Assembly (NCBI RefSeq): GCF_000312545.1
Contig: NZ_HE997542.1
Location: 208,739 to 272,738, forward strand
Reading direction: 5' to 3'
Length of the DNA: 64,000 nt
Origin: Bartonella senegalensis OS02
GTDB lineage: Bacteria; Pseudomonadota; Alphaproteobacteria; Rhizobiales; Rhizobiaceae
The notes under the pieces were generated by a model. That model was not told the DNA's origin. It did no database searches and saw nothing but the letters and a program-made list of their open reading frames with translations. Numbering within the stretch: position 1 is the stretch's first letter; every line of letters begins with the position of its first letter. Of this stretch, positions 41,119 through 51,052 are shown in pieces. A program made the translations under genes and the position numbers.

Positions 41119-42553
41119 AAACCAAGAAAATACGTAAAAATTAAAATCATCACGACAATTTTCATTGTACTCTAAAAAGATAAAAAATCTTATGAGAGAC
41201 AATTACAGTGTTATTAATTTAAATAAAATATTATTATAAAATAATAAGATAAATATATTTTAAAACTGAAATGTTATGTAAGATTCATTGCATTGTATGA
41301 TTTTTATTATGCAAATATCTCTCTTGCTTATGTGGGACCGTATATTTATTTCTGATCAATAACAACCCTGTAAAAATTTGAAATAATTTAAAAGGATTTG
41401 AAAAATCTGCAATGGATAAATTGACTTTCTCTTAACTTTAAAGTCAGCTTTTCCTAAGCTTCATGAAAAAAGTAAAATAAGCTATTCTCATGATAAAAAC
41501 TTTAGAAATCAAAACATTTCTTGGCTGCAATCATTGCATTATGAACTTTTTAAGTTTTCTAGGATCTATTTTTTCAAGCAATATGGGTTTGGTTTATTAT
41601 AAAATTTATATTGTATTTTACCATGATAATTGTGTTTATTCTGTCAAAATTTTAAATCAACAGTTGCGCATCACTTTAAAAATGTAGTCTGTTAATTGAT
41701 ATTTGTGTTCTTATAGGAGCACTTATGATTTGCGATAGATGTATACTGCTAGCAAAAAGAAGAACCAAGAATTTAGAGCTTTTTTCTCCTATACGGCTTT
41801 TATATTTGCTATCATGCCAATTTTTGTGGCTTGAAAATTAATCTTCAAATTTAAAGACAGCTCATATGTGCTATTTATCTTTATGTTTTCATTCCTATCT
41901 CAACCGATGGCAATATTTTTTGTAGTACTGTCAATGGGAACATTCACTGGTAATAATTCACTTTAATCCATCGCATCATATAATAAAACAAGGCAGCCTT
42001 ATTTTTGTGACAACATCTGTGCTTGGTAATATTCACTCTTAATCCCTAACCGCAATGAATGATTATACAAAGTATCAGCACTCTTCCCATATGAGGGGCG
42101 TATTTTAAGCTTTACAAAAATCCAGAAAAAAGAATTTAAAATTTTCATAACATCATAATACTCAGACAGCAATGAATTGCGATTTTTCTCTCTTTTTCCT
42201 CGCTAGCATTTTACTAACCTTTACAGTATCAAACTTACAGCATGAACAGCATGCCTTAAGAAAACGAATTTTCTATTGTCAATTCTGCTTTTATTTTCTA
42301 CTATCAGATCAGAATACTCATCGGAGCAAATTTTATAGGCCAAAGGATAGATATCTTAAAGCCAGTTTTTTGAACTACAATAACTTATTTTTTAATTTAT
42401 AGAGCATTTTGATGCTTATTCAACACAGGAGAAAATTAATCAGCTCTTGACTTTTTTTACAACATCCGTAGTGTTGCCGGAAATCTGATTGCATCAGAAA
42501 TAGACTTTAACAGAGAAATGATATAATTTTCAGTATAAATAGGACTCTTCATT
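41119..42553. other. Long intergenic region with possible gene remnants
   Basis: About 1.4 kb between rnr and rpmG. At 41725-41841 there is an ATG with an AGGAG site five bases upstream and 38 sense codons. In another frame the same stretch, and more to about 41970, reads like membrane-spanning segments (FFSYTAFIFAIMPIFVA, then MAIFFVVLSMG) separated by stops. This is consistent with a decayed membrane protein gene. A 76-codon frame at 42172-42402 has no ribosome site. The rpmG promoter (TATAAT at about 42520) is at the right end. Confidence 0.35.
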
Positions 42554-42721
42554 ATGGCCAAGGCAGCAACCATTAAGATCAAGCTTTTGTCAACTGCAGA
42601 TACTGGTTTTTTCTATGTAACGAAAAAAAACAGTCGTACAATGACAGATAAAATGAGCAAGCGTAAGTATGATCCAATTGTGAAAAAGCACGTTGAATTT
42701 AAAGAAACGAAAATTAAATGA
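42554..42721 (+). CDS. rpmG: 50S ribosomal protein L33
   Basis: The 55-residue basic protein [20 protein letters not shown].. with TKKNSRTM and [14 protein letters not shown] matches L33 along its whole length, in the zinc-independent, cysteine-free form. An AGGA site lies nine bases before the ATG. It is monocistronic here. Confidence 0.95.
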   Translation: MAKAATIKIKLLSTADTGFFYVTKKNSRTMTDKMSKRKYDPIVKKHVEFKETKIK

Positions 42722-42914
42722 TTGATTTACACTATTTCTCTTGTGACTGCTGCAATATAATTGATTAATATATTAATTTTATGGAAATAATTGAATTTTG
42801 TTGAAGACGTTATAAGTCAATCCTTTCTAAATTAAGCGTGTTGTAACCATAGTTTTTTGATTTCATGAAAAAAAAAGTTCTCATTTTGGTCTAAACAGTT
42901 TTAATCTCAAGATT

Positions 42915-43427
42915 ATGAGTTCCAGCATTTTTATTGCTGTTAGTATTTTTATCATTGTAACAGTTTACATTGAATATACTAAAAAACACCCTCAGAAAGC
43001 GTCTTTAATTTCCACCCCTCCTATCGAGGGAAATGCATTAATCATTGATGGCGATTCACTTGTGGTTTCTTCTGTTATGATCCGGCTTGCAGGAATTGAC
43101 GCACCTGAGATGAAACAATTTTGTGGTACAAAAAAAGAACGCTACCCATGTGGACTTGAAGCCAAAAAACACTTAGAACAACTTATAGCAAATAAGCCTG
43201 TTACATGTCATTGGTATAAAAAGGATAAATATAGCCGTATTCTTGCAACATGTAAAACAAAGCAAGTTAACAACATCAATGCAACGATGGTACAAAATGG
43301 CTGGGCTTTGAGTTATTATGATTACCCTCAAGAGGAACAAGAAGCCAGAAAGAAAAAAAAAGGAATATGGCACTCAAATTTCCAAAACCCGAGAAAATGG
43401 CGAAAAGCACATCCTCGACCAGAATAA
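42915..43427 (+). CDS. Thermonuclease family (SNase-like) protein
   Basis: The 170-residue protein has an N-terminal membrane anchor (about residues 4-20), then an SNase domain: IIDGDSLVV, MIRLAGIDAPEMKQFC (Arg and Glu/Asp positions of the active site), CGLEAKKHLEQL and KYSRILATC with the second arginine. It is probably an exported or membrane-tethered nuclease acting in the periplasm. Confidence 0.88.
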   Translation: MSSSIFIAVSIFIIVTVYIEYTKKHPQKASLISTPPIEGNALIIDGDSLVVSSVMIRLAGIDAPEMKQFCGTKKERYPCGLEAKKHLEQLIANKPVTCHWYKKDKYSRILATCKTKQVNNINATMVQNGWALSYYDYPQEEQEARKKKKGIWHSNFQNPRKWRKAHPRPE

Positions 43428-43475
43428 AAAACATATTTTCTTTTTAGGACAACATTTTTAATTTTCTATTTATCA

Positions 43476-44111
43476 ATGAAAAAACAACAATGTGATCAAA
43501 TTAACAAACTTGAAAAAAAGATTTATTTCTGTCGTGTTTGTTTCAAGAATCCTCGTTATCTTCCCCCTCTTCCACATGAACCAAAACCGGTAGTTTATTT
43601 ATCCAAGACGGCTTTGATTGCAATTGCAGGGCAAGCACCAGGGTTACGTGTTCATGAGAGTTCTATTCCTTTTAATGATCGTTCTGGCGAAAGATTACGC
43701 CATTGGCTTAATGTAACAAAGGATGAATTTTATAATAAATCTCTCTTTGCTATTGTACCTATGGGATTTTGTTTTCCAGGTTATGATCAAAACAAATCTG
43801 ACTTACCACCAAGGCGTGAATGCCGAGAGATATGGCATGAAAAGGTCTTTCAAGCTATGCCACAAATAAAACTTGTCCTTGCTATTGGAAGTTATGCGCA
43901 AAAATGGCATATTGCAAAGCTGAAACATAAAACTGTCTCAGCAACCGTTAGTGATTGGAAAAACATTCTTTCCGTACGTCAACCTCGAGGCTATAACGTC
44001 ATGCCTTTGCCCCATCCATCATGGCGAAATACTTCTTGGTTACAAAAAAATCCATGGTTTAATGATGAACTTATTGTGTCCCTACGCAGTTTAGTGCGTA
44101 AATTTTTATAA
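43476..44111 (+). CDS. Uracil-DNA glycosylase superfamily protein
   Basis: The 211-residue protein has a UDG-like core: AIAGQAPGLRVHESSIPFND (about residues 49-68), GERLRHWLNV, PMGFCFPGY and the late PLPHPSWRNTSW. The N-terminal cysteines (CRVC) are only two, not the four that bind the iron-sulfur cluster of family 4 UDGs, so glycosylase activity is uncertain. It is in a plus-strand series with the nuclease and the Lrp regulator. Confidence 0.8.
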   Translation: MKKQQCDQINKLEKKIYFCRVCFKNPRYLPPLPHEPKPVVYLSKTALIAIAGQAPGLRVHESSIPFNDRSGERLRHWLNVTKDEFYNKSLFAIVPMGFCFPGYDQNKSDLPPRRECREIWHEKVFQAMPQIKLVLAIGSYAQKWHIAKLKHKTVSATVSDWKNILSVRQPRGYNVMPLPHPSWRNTSWLQKNPWFNDELIVSLRSLVRKFL

Positions 44112-44131
44112 ACTGAATATTGAGAAAAAAT

Positions 44132-44623
44132 ATGGATCGTCTTGATCGAAAAATTTTACATCTTTTGCAAGAAAATGCAACACTCTCTGTCGCTGACATC
44201 GCTAAAAAAGTAGGACTTTCTACCACTCCTTGTTGGCGTAGAATTCAAAAACTTGAAGAAGATGGTGTTATTCAACGCCGTGTTGCCGTCCTTTCTCCAG
44301 AAAAAGTAAACGCACATGTCACTGTTTTTGTTTCTATTCGTACAAATACACACAGCCATGAATGGTTTAAGCGCTTTTCAAAAGTTGTGCAAGAATTTCG
44401 TGAAGTGATTGAATTTTATCGAATGAGTGGAGACATTGACTATTTATTGCGTGTTGTCGTTCCCGATATTGAAGCTTATGATCTTTTTTACAAGAAATTA
44501 ATTGCTAAAATTGACATCCGTGATGTTTCCTCTTCTTTTGCAATGGAACAGATTAAATACACTACGGAACTACCACTCAATTATATAAAACTGCACGACA
44601 AAACAAGCGAACAAAATTCTTAA
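44132..44623 (+). CDS. Lrp/AsnC family transcriptional regulator
   Basis: MDRLDRKILHLLQENATLSV.. begins the helix-turn-helix (DIAKKVGLSTTPCWRRIQKLEEDGVI) and a RAM ligand-binding domain follows (VFVSIRTNTHSHEWFKRF.., FYRMSGDIDYLLRVVVPDI). Proteins of this family respond to amino acids. I chose the ATG over an in-frame TTG four codons earlier. The target is not evident from neighbours. Confidence 0.9.
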   Translation: MDRLDRKILHLLQENATLSVADIAKKVGLSTTPCWRRIQKLEEDGVIQRRVAVLSPEKVNAHVTVFVSIRTNTHSHEWFKRFSKVVQEFREVIEFYRMSGDIDYLLRVVVPDIEAYDLFYKKLIAKIDIRDVSSSFAMEQIKYTTELPLNYIKLHDKTSEQNS

Positions 44624-44657
44624 AGATTTTTTGATTTTGATAAGATTGCCATCATTC

Positions 44658-45665
44658 TTAAACGGTCAAAGCTTCTTGTTCGCATACAGCCGTTTGGGCA
44701 TGGGTTAAAACAGCAGCCTTAACAATACCAGCTGCTAGAGCCGCACCTGTTCCTTCGCCAAGACGCATCTTCAGATCTAAGAGCGGTTCTTTGCCAATTT
44801 TTTCTAAAAGTCTGCGATGTGCTGGCTCAGAGGAAACATGTCCAACAAGGGTATGATCAAGAGCACATGGATTCACTTTATAAAGCACTGCTGCTGCTGT
44901 CGTTGCCACAAAACCATCCAAAATAACTGGTATCTTTTCCATTCTAGCAGCTAAAATTGCACCTACAATTGCAGCAATTTCACGCCCTCCTAGACAACGC
45001 ATTATGTCAAAAGGATCATTAAAACGATGCTTATGTAAAGAAACAGCAGTTTCCACGGCAGCTACTTTTCGCTGATAAAATTTCTCCTCAATTTCTATAC
45101 CACTTCCTATCCATTCTTCCACTTCTCCACCAAACAATGCTAAACATAAAGCTGAAGCTATCGTCGAATTGCCAACCCCCATTTCACCGATACATAAGAG
45201 ATCTGTTCCACCAGCGATGGATTCCATCCCAAATGCCATTGTAGCAGCAGCGCTGCGCTGATCCATTGCAGCATCTTTGGTAATATTCATTGTTGGATAT
45301 TCCAATGCTAGGTCAAATATCTTCAACCCAAGATCATAAGCTATACAAATTTGATTGATAGCAGCCCCTCCAACTGCAAAATTTTGTACCCTCTTTTGTG
45401 TCATAGATTGCGGAAATGGTGTAACATTCTCTTCAATAATGCCATGATTCCCAGAAAAAATAGCCACTAAAGGCCGCGTTACAAGAGGTTTCTCTGTACC
45501 TCTCCATCCGGCATACCAGATCGCTATCTCTCCCAATTTTCCCAGCGATCCTTGTTCCTTTGTTAAACTTTCTTGCCGTTTTTTTGCCAAAATTATAGAA
45601 AACTCATCAGCAATTGGTAAATTTGTGAGTAAAGCACGAAAATCATCAAACGGACTGACGCTCAT
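44658..45665 (-). CDS. cobT: Nicotinate-nucleotide-dimethylbenzimidazole phosphoribosyltransferase
   Basis: It activates the lower ligand base of cobalamin. The protein has FSGNHGI, GGAAINQI, CIGEMGVGNSTIASAL, CLGGREIAAIVGAI and the catalytic glutamate in RLGEGTGAALAAG near the C-terminus. I prefer the ATG at MSVSPFDDF over one four codons upstream. No other cobalamin genes are within the window, so it stands alone here. Confidence 0.92.
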   Translation of the reverse strand: MSVSPFDDFRALLTNLPIADEFSIILAKKRQESLTKEQGSLGKLGEIAIWYAGWRGTEKPLVTRPLVAIFSGNHGIIEENVTPFPQSMTQKRVQNFAVGGAAINQICIAYDLGLKIFDLALEYPTMNITKDAAMDQRSAAATMAFGMESIAGGTDLLCIGEMGVGNSTIASALCLALFGGEVEEWIGSGIEIEEKFYQRKVAAVETAVSLHKHRFNDPFDIMRCLGGREIAAIVGAILAARMEKIPVILDGFVATTAAAVLYKVNPCALDHTLVGHVSSEPAHRRLLEKIGKEPLLDLKMRLGEGTGAALAAGIVKAAVLTHAQTAVCEQEALTV

Positions 45666-46217
45666 GAAGAAAAACACCTTTTCAAATCTATAATGCGTAA
45701 TTAAAATCTTGTCATATAAACAGGATATGAATAATTTGTTGTTTTTTAAAAACCTTTTGAACTTATTAAATATTGTGAACGATTTTTTTGTGTTAAATGA
45801 CTGTTTTTATTGATCTACAAATAAACAATCCTCACTATCTGATCTTAATTTTATACGAAGTCTTTAACCTATTTCTATATTGTGTGAACATTGATCAACA
45901 TTTTGTTTTTTGTAAAAAAAATCATAAGCACCAAACCTTGGAACAAAAACAGGAGATAATCAAGACCTTCTCCAGTCAAACAAAATTCAATCATCTCACC
46001 AAATTCCTACATAATTTTGAAAGGCATTTAAAATCGGTAGCTGTATGTATTCATAGGAATAAAAACAATAAAGGGTAAAGTTTTTCTCTTTCCTTTCAGA
46101 TTGGCATTGGAATCCTCTCCACAATAAAGAAGAAGGACTGAAATTCATAACTCTGGATTATTTTAAAAACTTTAGTAAATTTAATCTTTTATATTTGTTT
46201 ATCTGATAAAATCGTTG
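45666..46217. other. Intergenic gap between cobT and dusA
   Basis: About 550 AT-rich bases. A 93-codon plus frame (45797-46078) lacks a ribosome site and a family match. I see no B12-riboswitch-like B12-box upstream of cobT. Confidence 0.4.
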
Positions 46218-47234
46218 TCAAATGAGAGCAGAAAAAGCCTCTTTCAAAACATCGACACTTGCATCTCTTTCTCTTGCATTATTTGATAATATTCGCCTCC
46301 ATCGACGTGCGCCATTGCGACCATGAAATAAACCAATCATATGACGTGTTACATGAGAAAGCAGTCCTCCTGACGCGATATGTTGAGCAGCATAATTACA
46401 CATGGCCTCAATAAGATCACTATCTCTAAGATCACTCTGCTGTTCACCATATATTTCAGAATCAATAGACTTTAAGAAAGCTGGATCATGATAGACTTGT
46501 CGCCCAATCATAGCAGCATCACACAGCGTCAAATGCTCTTTTATCTCATCAATTGATTTAATTCCCCCATTTATTCCAATGAATTTATTATGATATTTTC
46601 GTTTTAATTTATAAACTCTTTCATAATTAAGTGGAGGAATATCACGGTTTTCCTTTGGACTTAATCCTTTTAACCATGCTTTACGCGCATGTACCCAGAG
46701 TGCATCACATCCCGCATTCCAAACTTTATCAGCTAAAAGATCTAAAGCAAATTCTTCATCTTGATCATCCACCCCAATGCGACATTTTACAGTTACAGGG
46801 AGTGTAACCGCCCGTTTTATTGCTTCCACAATACTTGCCACAATGTCAGGATATAACATCAAACAAGCACCAAATGTGCCAGATTGAACGCGATTTGATG
46901 GACAACCAACATTCAGATTTATCTCATCATAACCAAAATCTTCTGCAATGCGCGCCGCCTCTGCTAATTTTTGTGGATCTGATCCCCCTAATTGCAACGC
47001 AATTGGATGTTCTTCATGATTCAAAGCTAAAAGTTTTTCACGAACACCATGGATTACAGCATCGGCTACAATCATTTCTGTATAAAGCAATGCCTTTTTG
47101 GTTAAAAGGCGGTAAAAAAATCTGCAATGTCGATCTGTCCATCCCAACATTGGTGCTATTGCAAATTTTATTGATGATGGAGAACTATAAAATATCACAG
47201 GAGCACCCCTCGTCTCATTCTTAAGAGTTCCCAT
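46218..47234 (-). CDS. dusA: tRNA-dihydrouridine synthase A
   Basis: This FMN enzyme reduces uridine in the D-loop of tRNA. The 338-residue protein has APMLGWTDRHCRFFYRLL, the catalytic cysteine in LNVGCPSNRVQSGTFGACLM (about residues 107-126), VTVKCRIGVDD, HARKAWLKGLSPKENR and FIGINGGI. These features place it in the DusA branch. Confidence 0.94.
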   Translation of the reverse strand: MGTLKNETRGAPVIFYSSPSSIKFAIAPMLGWTDRHCRFFYRLLTKKALLYTEMIVADAVIHGVREKLLALNHEEHPIALQLGGSDPQKLAEAARIAEDFGYDEINLNVGCPSNRVQSGTFGACLMLYPDIVASIVEAIKRAVTLPVTVKCRIGVDDQDEEFALDLLADKVWNAGCDALWVHARKAWLKGLSPKENRDIPPLNYERVYKLKRKYHNKFIGINGGIKSIDEIKEHLTLCDAAMIGRQVYHDPAFLKSIDSEIYGEQQSDLRDSDLIEAMCNYAAQHIASGGLLSHVTRHMIGLFHGRNGARRWRRILSNNARERDASVDVLKEAFSALI

Positions 47235-47564
47235 TTATACATATCAATATCTGCTTTTCTCTATTTTACAGAAAATTTTATTATCTCTTTGCCATCAATT
47301 GAAGGTAGAAAAATACTCTCTCTAATCGTTTTTTTTAACTGATCTAAAACCTTTTTAAAAACAATAAAAAACCTCTCTGAGTGAGATTTTTCCACTCATC
47401 TTACCTTTTAAAGGTTATAAAACGTTCTCTAAGAGATTTATATTTTATAAAAATAAATCAAAGTGTTTTATGATCAATATCATCATGCTTTTTCAGAGTT
47501 TTTTAATTTAATGCACAAATAAATGTTACAATAAAGCTCAATAAACTCTGTAAAAACTCAATAA
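47235..47564. other. Intergenic gap between glpD and dusA
   Basis: About 330 bases. A weak stem (GAGTG/CACTC, about 47382-47398) with a downstream T-rich stretch on the minus strand may serve as the glpD terminator; otherwise nothing. Confidence 0.35.
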
Positions 47565-49085
47565 TCATAAATTTTGTTCACTATCTTTTATTCCTTGCAT
47601 ATAGGCGGCAAGAATATCCACTTCTTCTTTGTTAAACAAAAGTCCAAGTTTTGAACGGCGCCATAACACATCTTCACACGTTTTAGCCCATTCCTTTTCT
47701 ATGAGCCACTTTACTTCTATTTCATAAAGTCCATGCCCAAAATTCTTTCCTTTATCTGCTTTCCCATTTGCAAATATCATCAACGCTTCGCAACCATAAG
47801 ATCTTGCGAGTCTGCGATATGTAAAAGCATCTAAATCTGGAACTAAAAGAGCAATCTTATTTTCAATTGTATCGAGCTTATTATATGGAAAATCACCTCC
47901 AGGAAGCGTTGCGTTAGCTGTCCACGGTTTTCCTCTTTTACCAAGCGCTTTTTCAACAAATTTCATCGCATCTTCAGCTAATTTGCGATAAGTTGTAATC
48001 TTACCGCCATAAAGATTAAGAATGCGCGGCGTATTTTCTGTACCCACTTCTTTTAAAACATAATCACGTGTGATTTCTTGTGCTTTTGAAGCTCCATCGT
48101 CATAGAGTGGACGCACACCAGAGTAAGTCCAGACAATGCTCTCACGCAATATTGGTTGGATAAAATATTCACTCGCTGCTGTGCAGATATAGTCAATCTC
48201 TGTATCAGTAATATCAACATCAGCAGGGTCTCCCTGATAATCACAATCAGTTGTTCCAAGCAATGTAAATTCTTCCTGATACGGAATGGCGAACAAAATA
48301 CGCCCATCCCCGTTTTGAAAAATATAAGCACGATCATGAGCATAAAGCTTGGGAACTAGAATATGAGATCCTCTGACGAGTCTTACTGGTGAATTCTCTT
48401 TAAAGTCTAATACATTTGACAAAATATGATTAATCCAAGGACCTGTCATATTTGCAACGTAAGAAGCCGTGATGCAAGACTCTTTACCGCTTAATTTATC
48501 TCGAAGAACTATAAGCCATTTTTTCTCTTCTCTCTTTAACTTTAAAGAGAGAACTTCTGTCCGTACTTTTATATCGGCCCCCTGCTTTTGTGCATCACGA
48601 GCATTTGCAATCACTAAACGAGCATCATCTACCCTTGCATCAGAATATTCAAAACCTTTATGATATTGTTCCTTAAGTACAGAGCAAAAATTCTTTGAAA
48701 AATTAACCGTTTTACTCCGCCATAATTTCTGATTCCAGTTACCTAAATAATCATAAATGAAAAGCCCAAAACGCAACATCCAAGCAGGGCGTAATTTTTT
48801 ATGATAAGGAAGAAGAAAACGCAAAGGACGCACAATATGCGGAGCTATACGCCAAATGATCTCGCGTTCTTTCAGTGCTTCACGAACAAGTCTGAATTCA
48901 TAATGTTCAAGATAACGAAGACCGCCATGAACAAGCTTTGTCGATGCACTTGAAGTCCCAGACGCAAGATCGTTCATTTCGGCTAATCCCACTCTAAAAC
49001 CCCGTCCCGCCGCATCTCTTGCTAAGCCACAGCCGTTTATCCCTCCACCAATAATAAAAAGGTCATAATGCGCTGTGGTTTCCAT
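47565..49085 (-). CDS. glpD: Aerobic glycerol-3-phosphate dehydrogenase
   Basis: This membrane-associated FAD enzyme oxidises glycerol-3-phosphate to dihydroxyacetone phosphate. DLFIIGGGINGCGLARDAAG is the dinucleotide fold at the N-terminus, followed by MNDLASGTSSASTKLVHGGLRY, and NLYGGKITTYRKLAEDAM marks the C-terminal domain. I prefer the start at METTAHYDLF; ATGs 5 and 6 codons upstream are also in frame. A palindrome lies about 136 bases upstream. No glpF or glpK is nearby. Confidence 0.94.
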   Translation of the reverse strand: METTAHYDLFIIGGGINGCGLARDAAGRGFRVGLAEMNDLASGTSSASTKLVHGGLRYLEHYEFRLVREALKEREIIWRIAPHIVRPLRFLLPYHKKLRPAWMLRFGLFIYDYLGNWNQKLWRSKTVNFSKNFCSVLKEQYHKGFEYSDARVDDARLVIANARDAQKQGADIKVRTEVLSLKLKREEKKWLIVLRDKLSGKESCITASYVANMTGPWINHILSNVLDFKENSPVRLVRGSHILVPKLYAHDRAYIFQNGDGRILFAIPYQEEFTLLGTTDCDYQGDPADVDITDTEIDYICTAASEYFIQPILRESIVWTYSGVRPLYDDGASKAQEITRDYVLKEVGTENTPRILNLYGGKITTYRKLAEDAMKFVEKALGKRGKPWTANATLPGGDFPYNKLDTIENKIALLVPDLDAFTYRRLARSYGCEALMIFANGKADKGKNFGHGLYEIEVKWLIEKEWAKTCEDVLWRRSKLGLLFNKEEVDILAAYMQGIKDSEQNL

Positions 49086-49220
49086 AATTTCACTTTTCAT
49101 CATTCAATTTAATTTGTTCCCCTTTGCTCAATAAAATAACAGAAAAAAGTCAATACAAATGCTCTCAATCGAATTGTTAATCTACTTTGTTCCACAGTCA
49201 ATATGCAAAAATACCCCTGA

Positions 49221-49235
49221 TATCATCAGATGATA
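49221..49235. promoter_or_regulatory. 15-base dyad upstream of glpD and the DsbA-like gene
   Basis: TATCATC-A-GATGATA is a perfect inverted repeat in the divergent gap between glpD and the DsbA-like gene. It may be an operator; the regulator is unknown. Confidence 0.3.
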
Positions 49236-49439
49236 AAAACAACATTTGATAGAAAAATCTTTAGCGTCTCAAAATATCATCATCGCAAAGCGCGCATTAT
49301 ATATAAGACCTCCTTACAGAAAAAAATTCTGTCTTCTCTAAGAGTAATGAGATTCCCATTGTAGTTAAATGCTTTGTTGCACAGAGGCAATATTTTTCAT
49401 ATAGTTTGGATAATTTCACAAAAATATGAAGCCATAGAG

Positions 49440-50297
49440 ATGACCTTTCAACCTCAATATCTAAAAACAAAGCTCACTACAAAATTTTCAATGACATTTA
49501 TTGTGAGTATTTTGCTATGTTCACTTTCTCTCTCAAACGCAAAATCAAGCGAAAAAACATTAGAAAGTCTTAAAACAAAACTTCTGGAAGATTCTACCTT
49601 TTTATCTAAACTTAGAGAAAAAATTACACCACCTATTGATAATCACGATATTCAAAAAATTGTAAGAGATTATCTCCTCACTCATCCAGAAATTATGATT
49701 GAAATGCAGCTTATTCTTCAGGAAAAGCTAGAAGAGCAGAGTGCGCAGGATGCTAAAAAACAAGCTTCAGTTATCAAATCATTGAAAAAGGAAATTTTTC
49801 AATCCCCCCATGATGCTGTTTTAGGAAATCCAAACGGTAAAAGAGTACTGGTTGATTTCTTTGATTACAATTGTGGATATTGTAAAATTTCCTATCCATA
49901 TATAGAAAACTTAATAAAAGAATATCCAGACCTACGGGTTATTATCAAAGATTTACCAGTTTTAGGATCTGATTCTATGGCAGCACATGTTGTTGCCTAT
50001 GCTTTTCGGAAACAATTTCCAGAGAAATATCCTCAGTTTTATAAAGAGCTTTTAACACATCGGAATCGTGCAAATGAAATTAAAGCTATAAAAATAGCAA
50101 TTTCACTAGGAGCAGATGAAAAAAAATTGCGTGATGCAATAAAAGATACTCGCATAAAAAATGCTTTTAAAAAAAATATTCAAATTGCCACTACACTGAA
50201 TATTATGGGAACACCTTCTTATATCATCGGTAATAAATTACTCATCGGAGCTGTGAGTGAAGAAACTCTCAAAGAAGCCATAGAAAATATGCAGTGA
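49440..50297 (+). CDS. DsbA family thiol:disulfide protein (Com1-like)
   Basis: A membrane anchor or signal segment (about residues 15-32) leads into a helical region rich in ELLEEQ-type heptads, then a thioredoxin fold with the active-site CGYC (in FFDYNCGYCKISYPY) and the cis-proline loop GTPSYIIG. It probably acts in the periplasm on disulfide formation or isomerisation. I chose the ATG at MTFQPQYLKTK, which is preceded by a GAG site, instead of an in-frame ATG 22 codons earlier. Confidence 0.88.
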   Translation: MTFQPQYLKTKLTTKFSMTFIVSILLCSLSLSNAKSSEKTLESLKTKLLEDSTFLSKLREKITPPIDNHDIQKIVRDYLLTHPEIMIEMQLILQEKLEEQSAQDAKKQASVIKSLKKEIFQSPHDAVLGNPNGKRVLVDFFDYNCGYCKISYPYIENLIKEYPDLRVIIKDLPVLGSDSMAAHVVAYAFRKQFPEKYPQFYKELLTHRNRANEIKAIKIAISLGADEKKLRDAIKDTRIKNAFKKNIQIATTLNIMGTPSYIIGNKLLIGAVSEETLKEAIENMQ

Positions 50298-50531
50298 ACG
50301 TTCTTTCTTTACTTCATTATCTTTTAAAATACCCTAAGTTAAATGATTTTATGCTTTCTCTTTTTTGACAACAAGCTTATAAGTGCAATTTTGCATAGTA
50401 AACACTAATTGAAAATTACAAAAATATAGTTTTTATAGAATCCTCAAAAAAGGTCATCCGTAGTCTAGAGATATTCAGTCATAAAGAATTAAATAATGAC
50501 GATCTTCATTGATCAAGGAGTTAGAAATAAA

Positions 50532-51038
50532 ATGGCAACAAAAAAAACGGATGCGGCAAAACAAACCGCAATTGATACGAACATTATCCGCGATCTTGCT
50601 GAAATTTTGAATGACACAAATTTAACCAATATTGAACTTGAACAAGGCGGACTTCGTATTTGTGTATCACGTCAAAACATCTCAGCCGTTCCCGAACAAA
50701 CAATCTATGCTCCTGTTTCTACACCTACTATTTCTGTAGCTTCTCCAAAAGCCCCAACAATTGAAAAACCAGAAGATGAGGCGCCTAAATCAGAAGACAA
50801 ATCAAAAAACTCGGTGACATCTCCAATGGTTGGTACAGCCTATCTTGCACCTTCACCAGGTGCACAACCTTTCGTAGAGATAGGGCAAAATGTTTCTGAA
50901 GGACAAACTTTACTTATCATTGAAGCAATGAAAACGATGAATCAAATTCCGTCACCACGTTCAGGTACGGTGACTACTATTTTTGTTAAAGATGGCCAAC
51001 CCGTTGAGTTTGGTGAACCGCTTATTGTTGTTGAATAA
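50532..51038 (+). CDS. accB: Acetyl-CoA carboxylase biotin carboxyl carrier protein
   Basis: The 168-residue protein has a helical N-terminus, a Pro/Ala/Ser-rich linker (about residues 65-95) and a biotinyl domain ending with the biotinylated lysine in EAMKTMNQI. An AAGGAG site precedes the ATG giving [10 protein letters not shown], which I choose over a start 12 codons earlier. It carries biotin for fatty acid synthesis and is followed 14 bases later by accC. Confidence 0.95.
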   Translation: MATKKTDAAKQTAIDTNIIRDLAEILNDTNLTNIELEQGGLRICVSRQNISAVPEQTIYAPVSTPTISVASPKAPTIEKPEDEAPKSEDKSKNSVTSPMVGTAYLAPSPGAQPFVEIGQNVSEGQTLLIIEAMKTMNQIPSPRSGTVTTIFVKDGQPVEFGEPLIVVE

Positions 51039-51052
51039 GGTGAGAAATAGCT

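Noticed and set aside
42172..42402. 76-codon frame upstream of rpmG
   Set aside because: No ribosome site and no recognisable pattern; left as possible remnant only.
45797..46078. 93-codon frame between cobT and dusA
   Set aside because: No ribosome site or family match; biased amino-acid content of AT-rich DNA.
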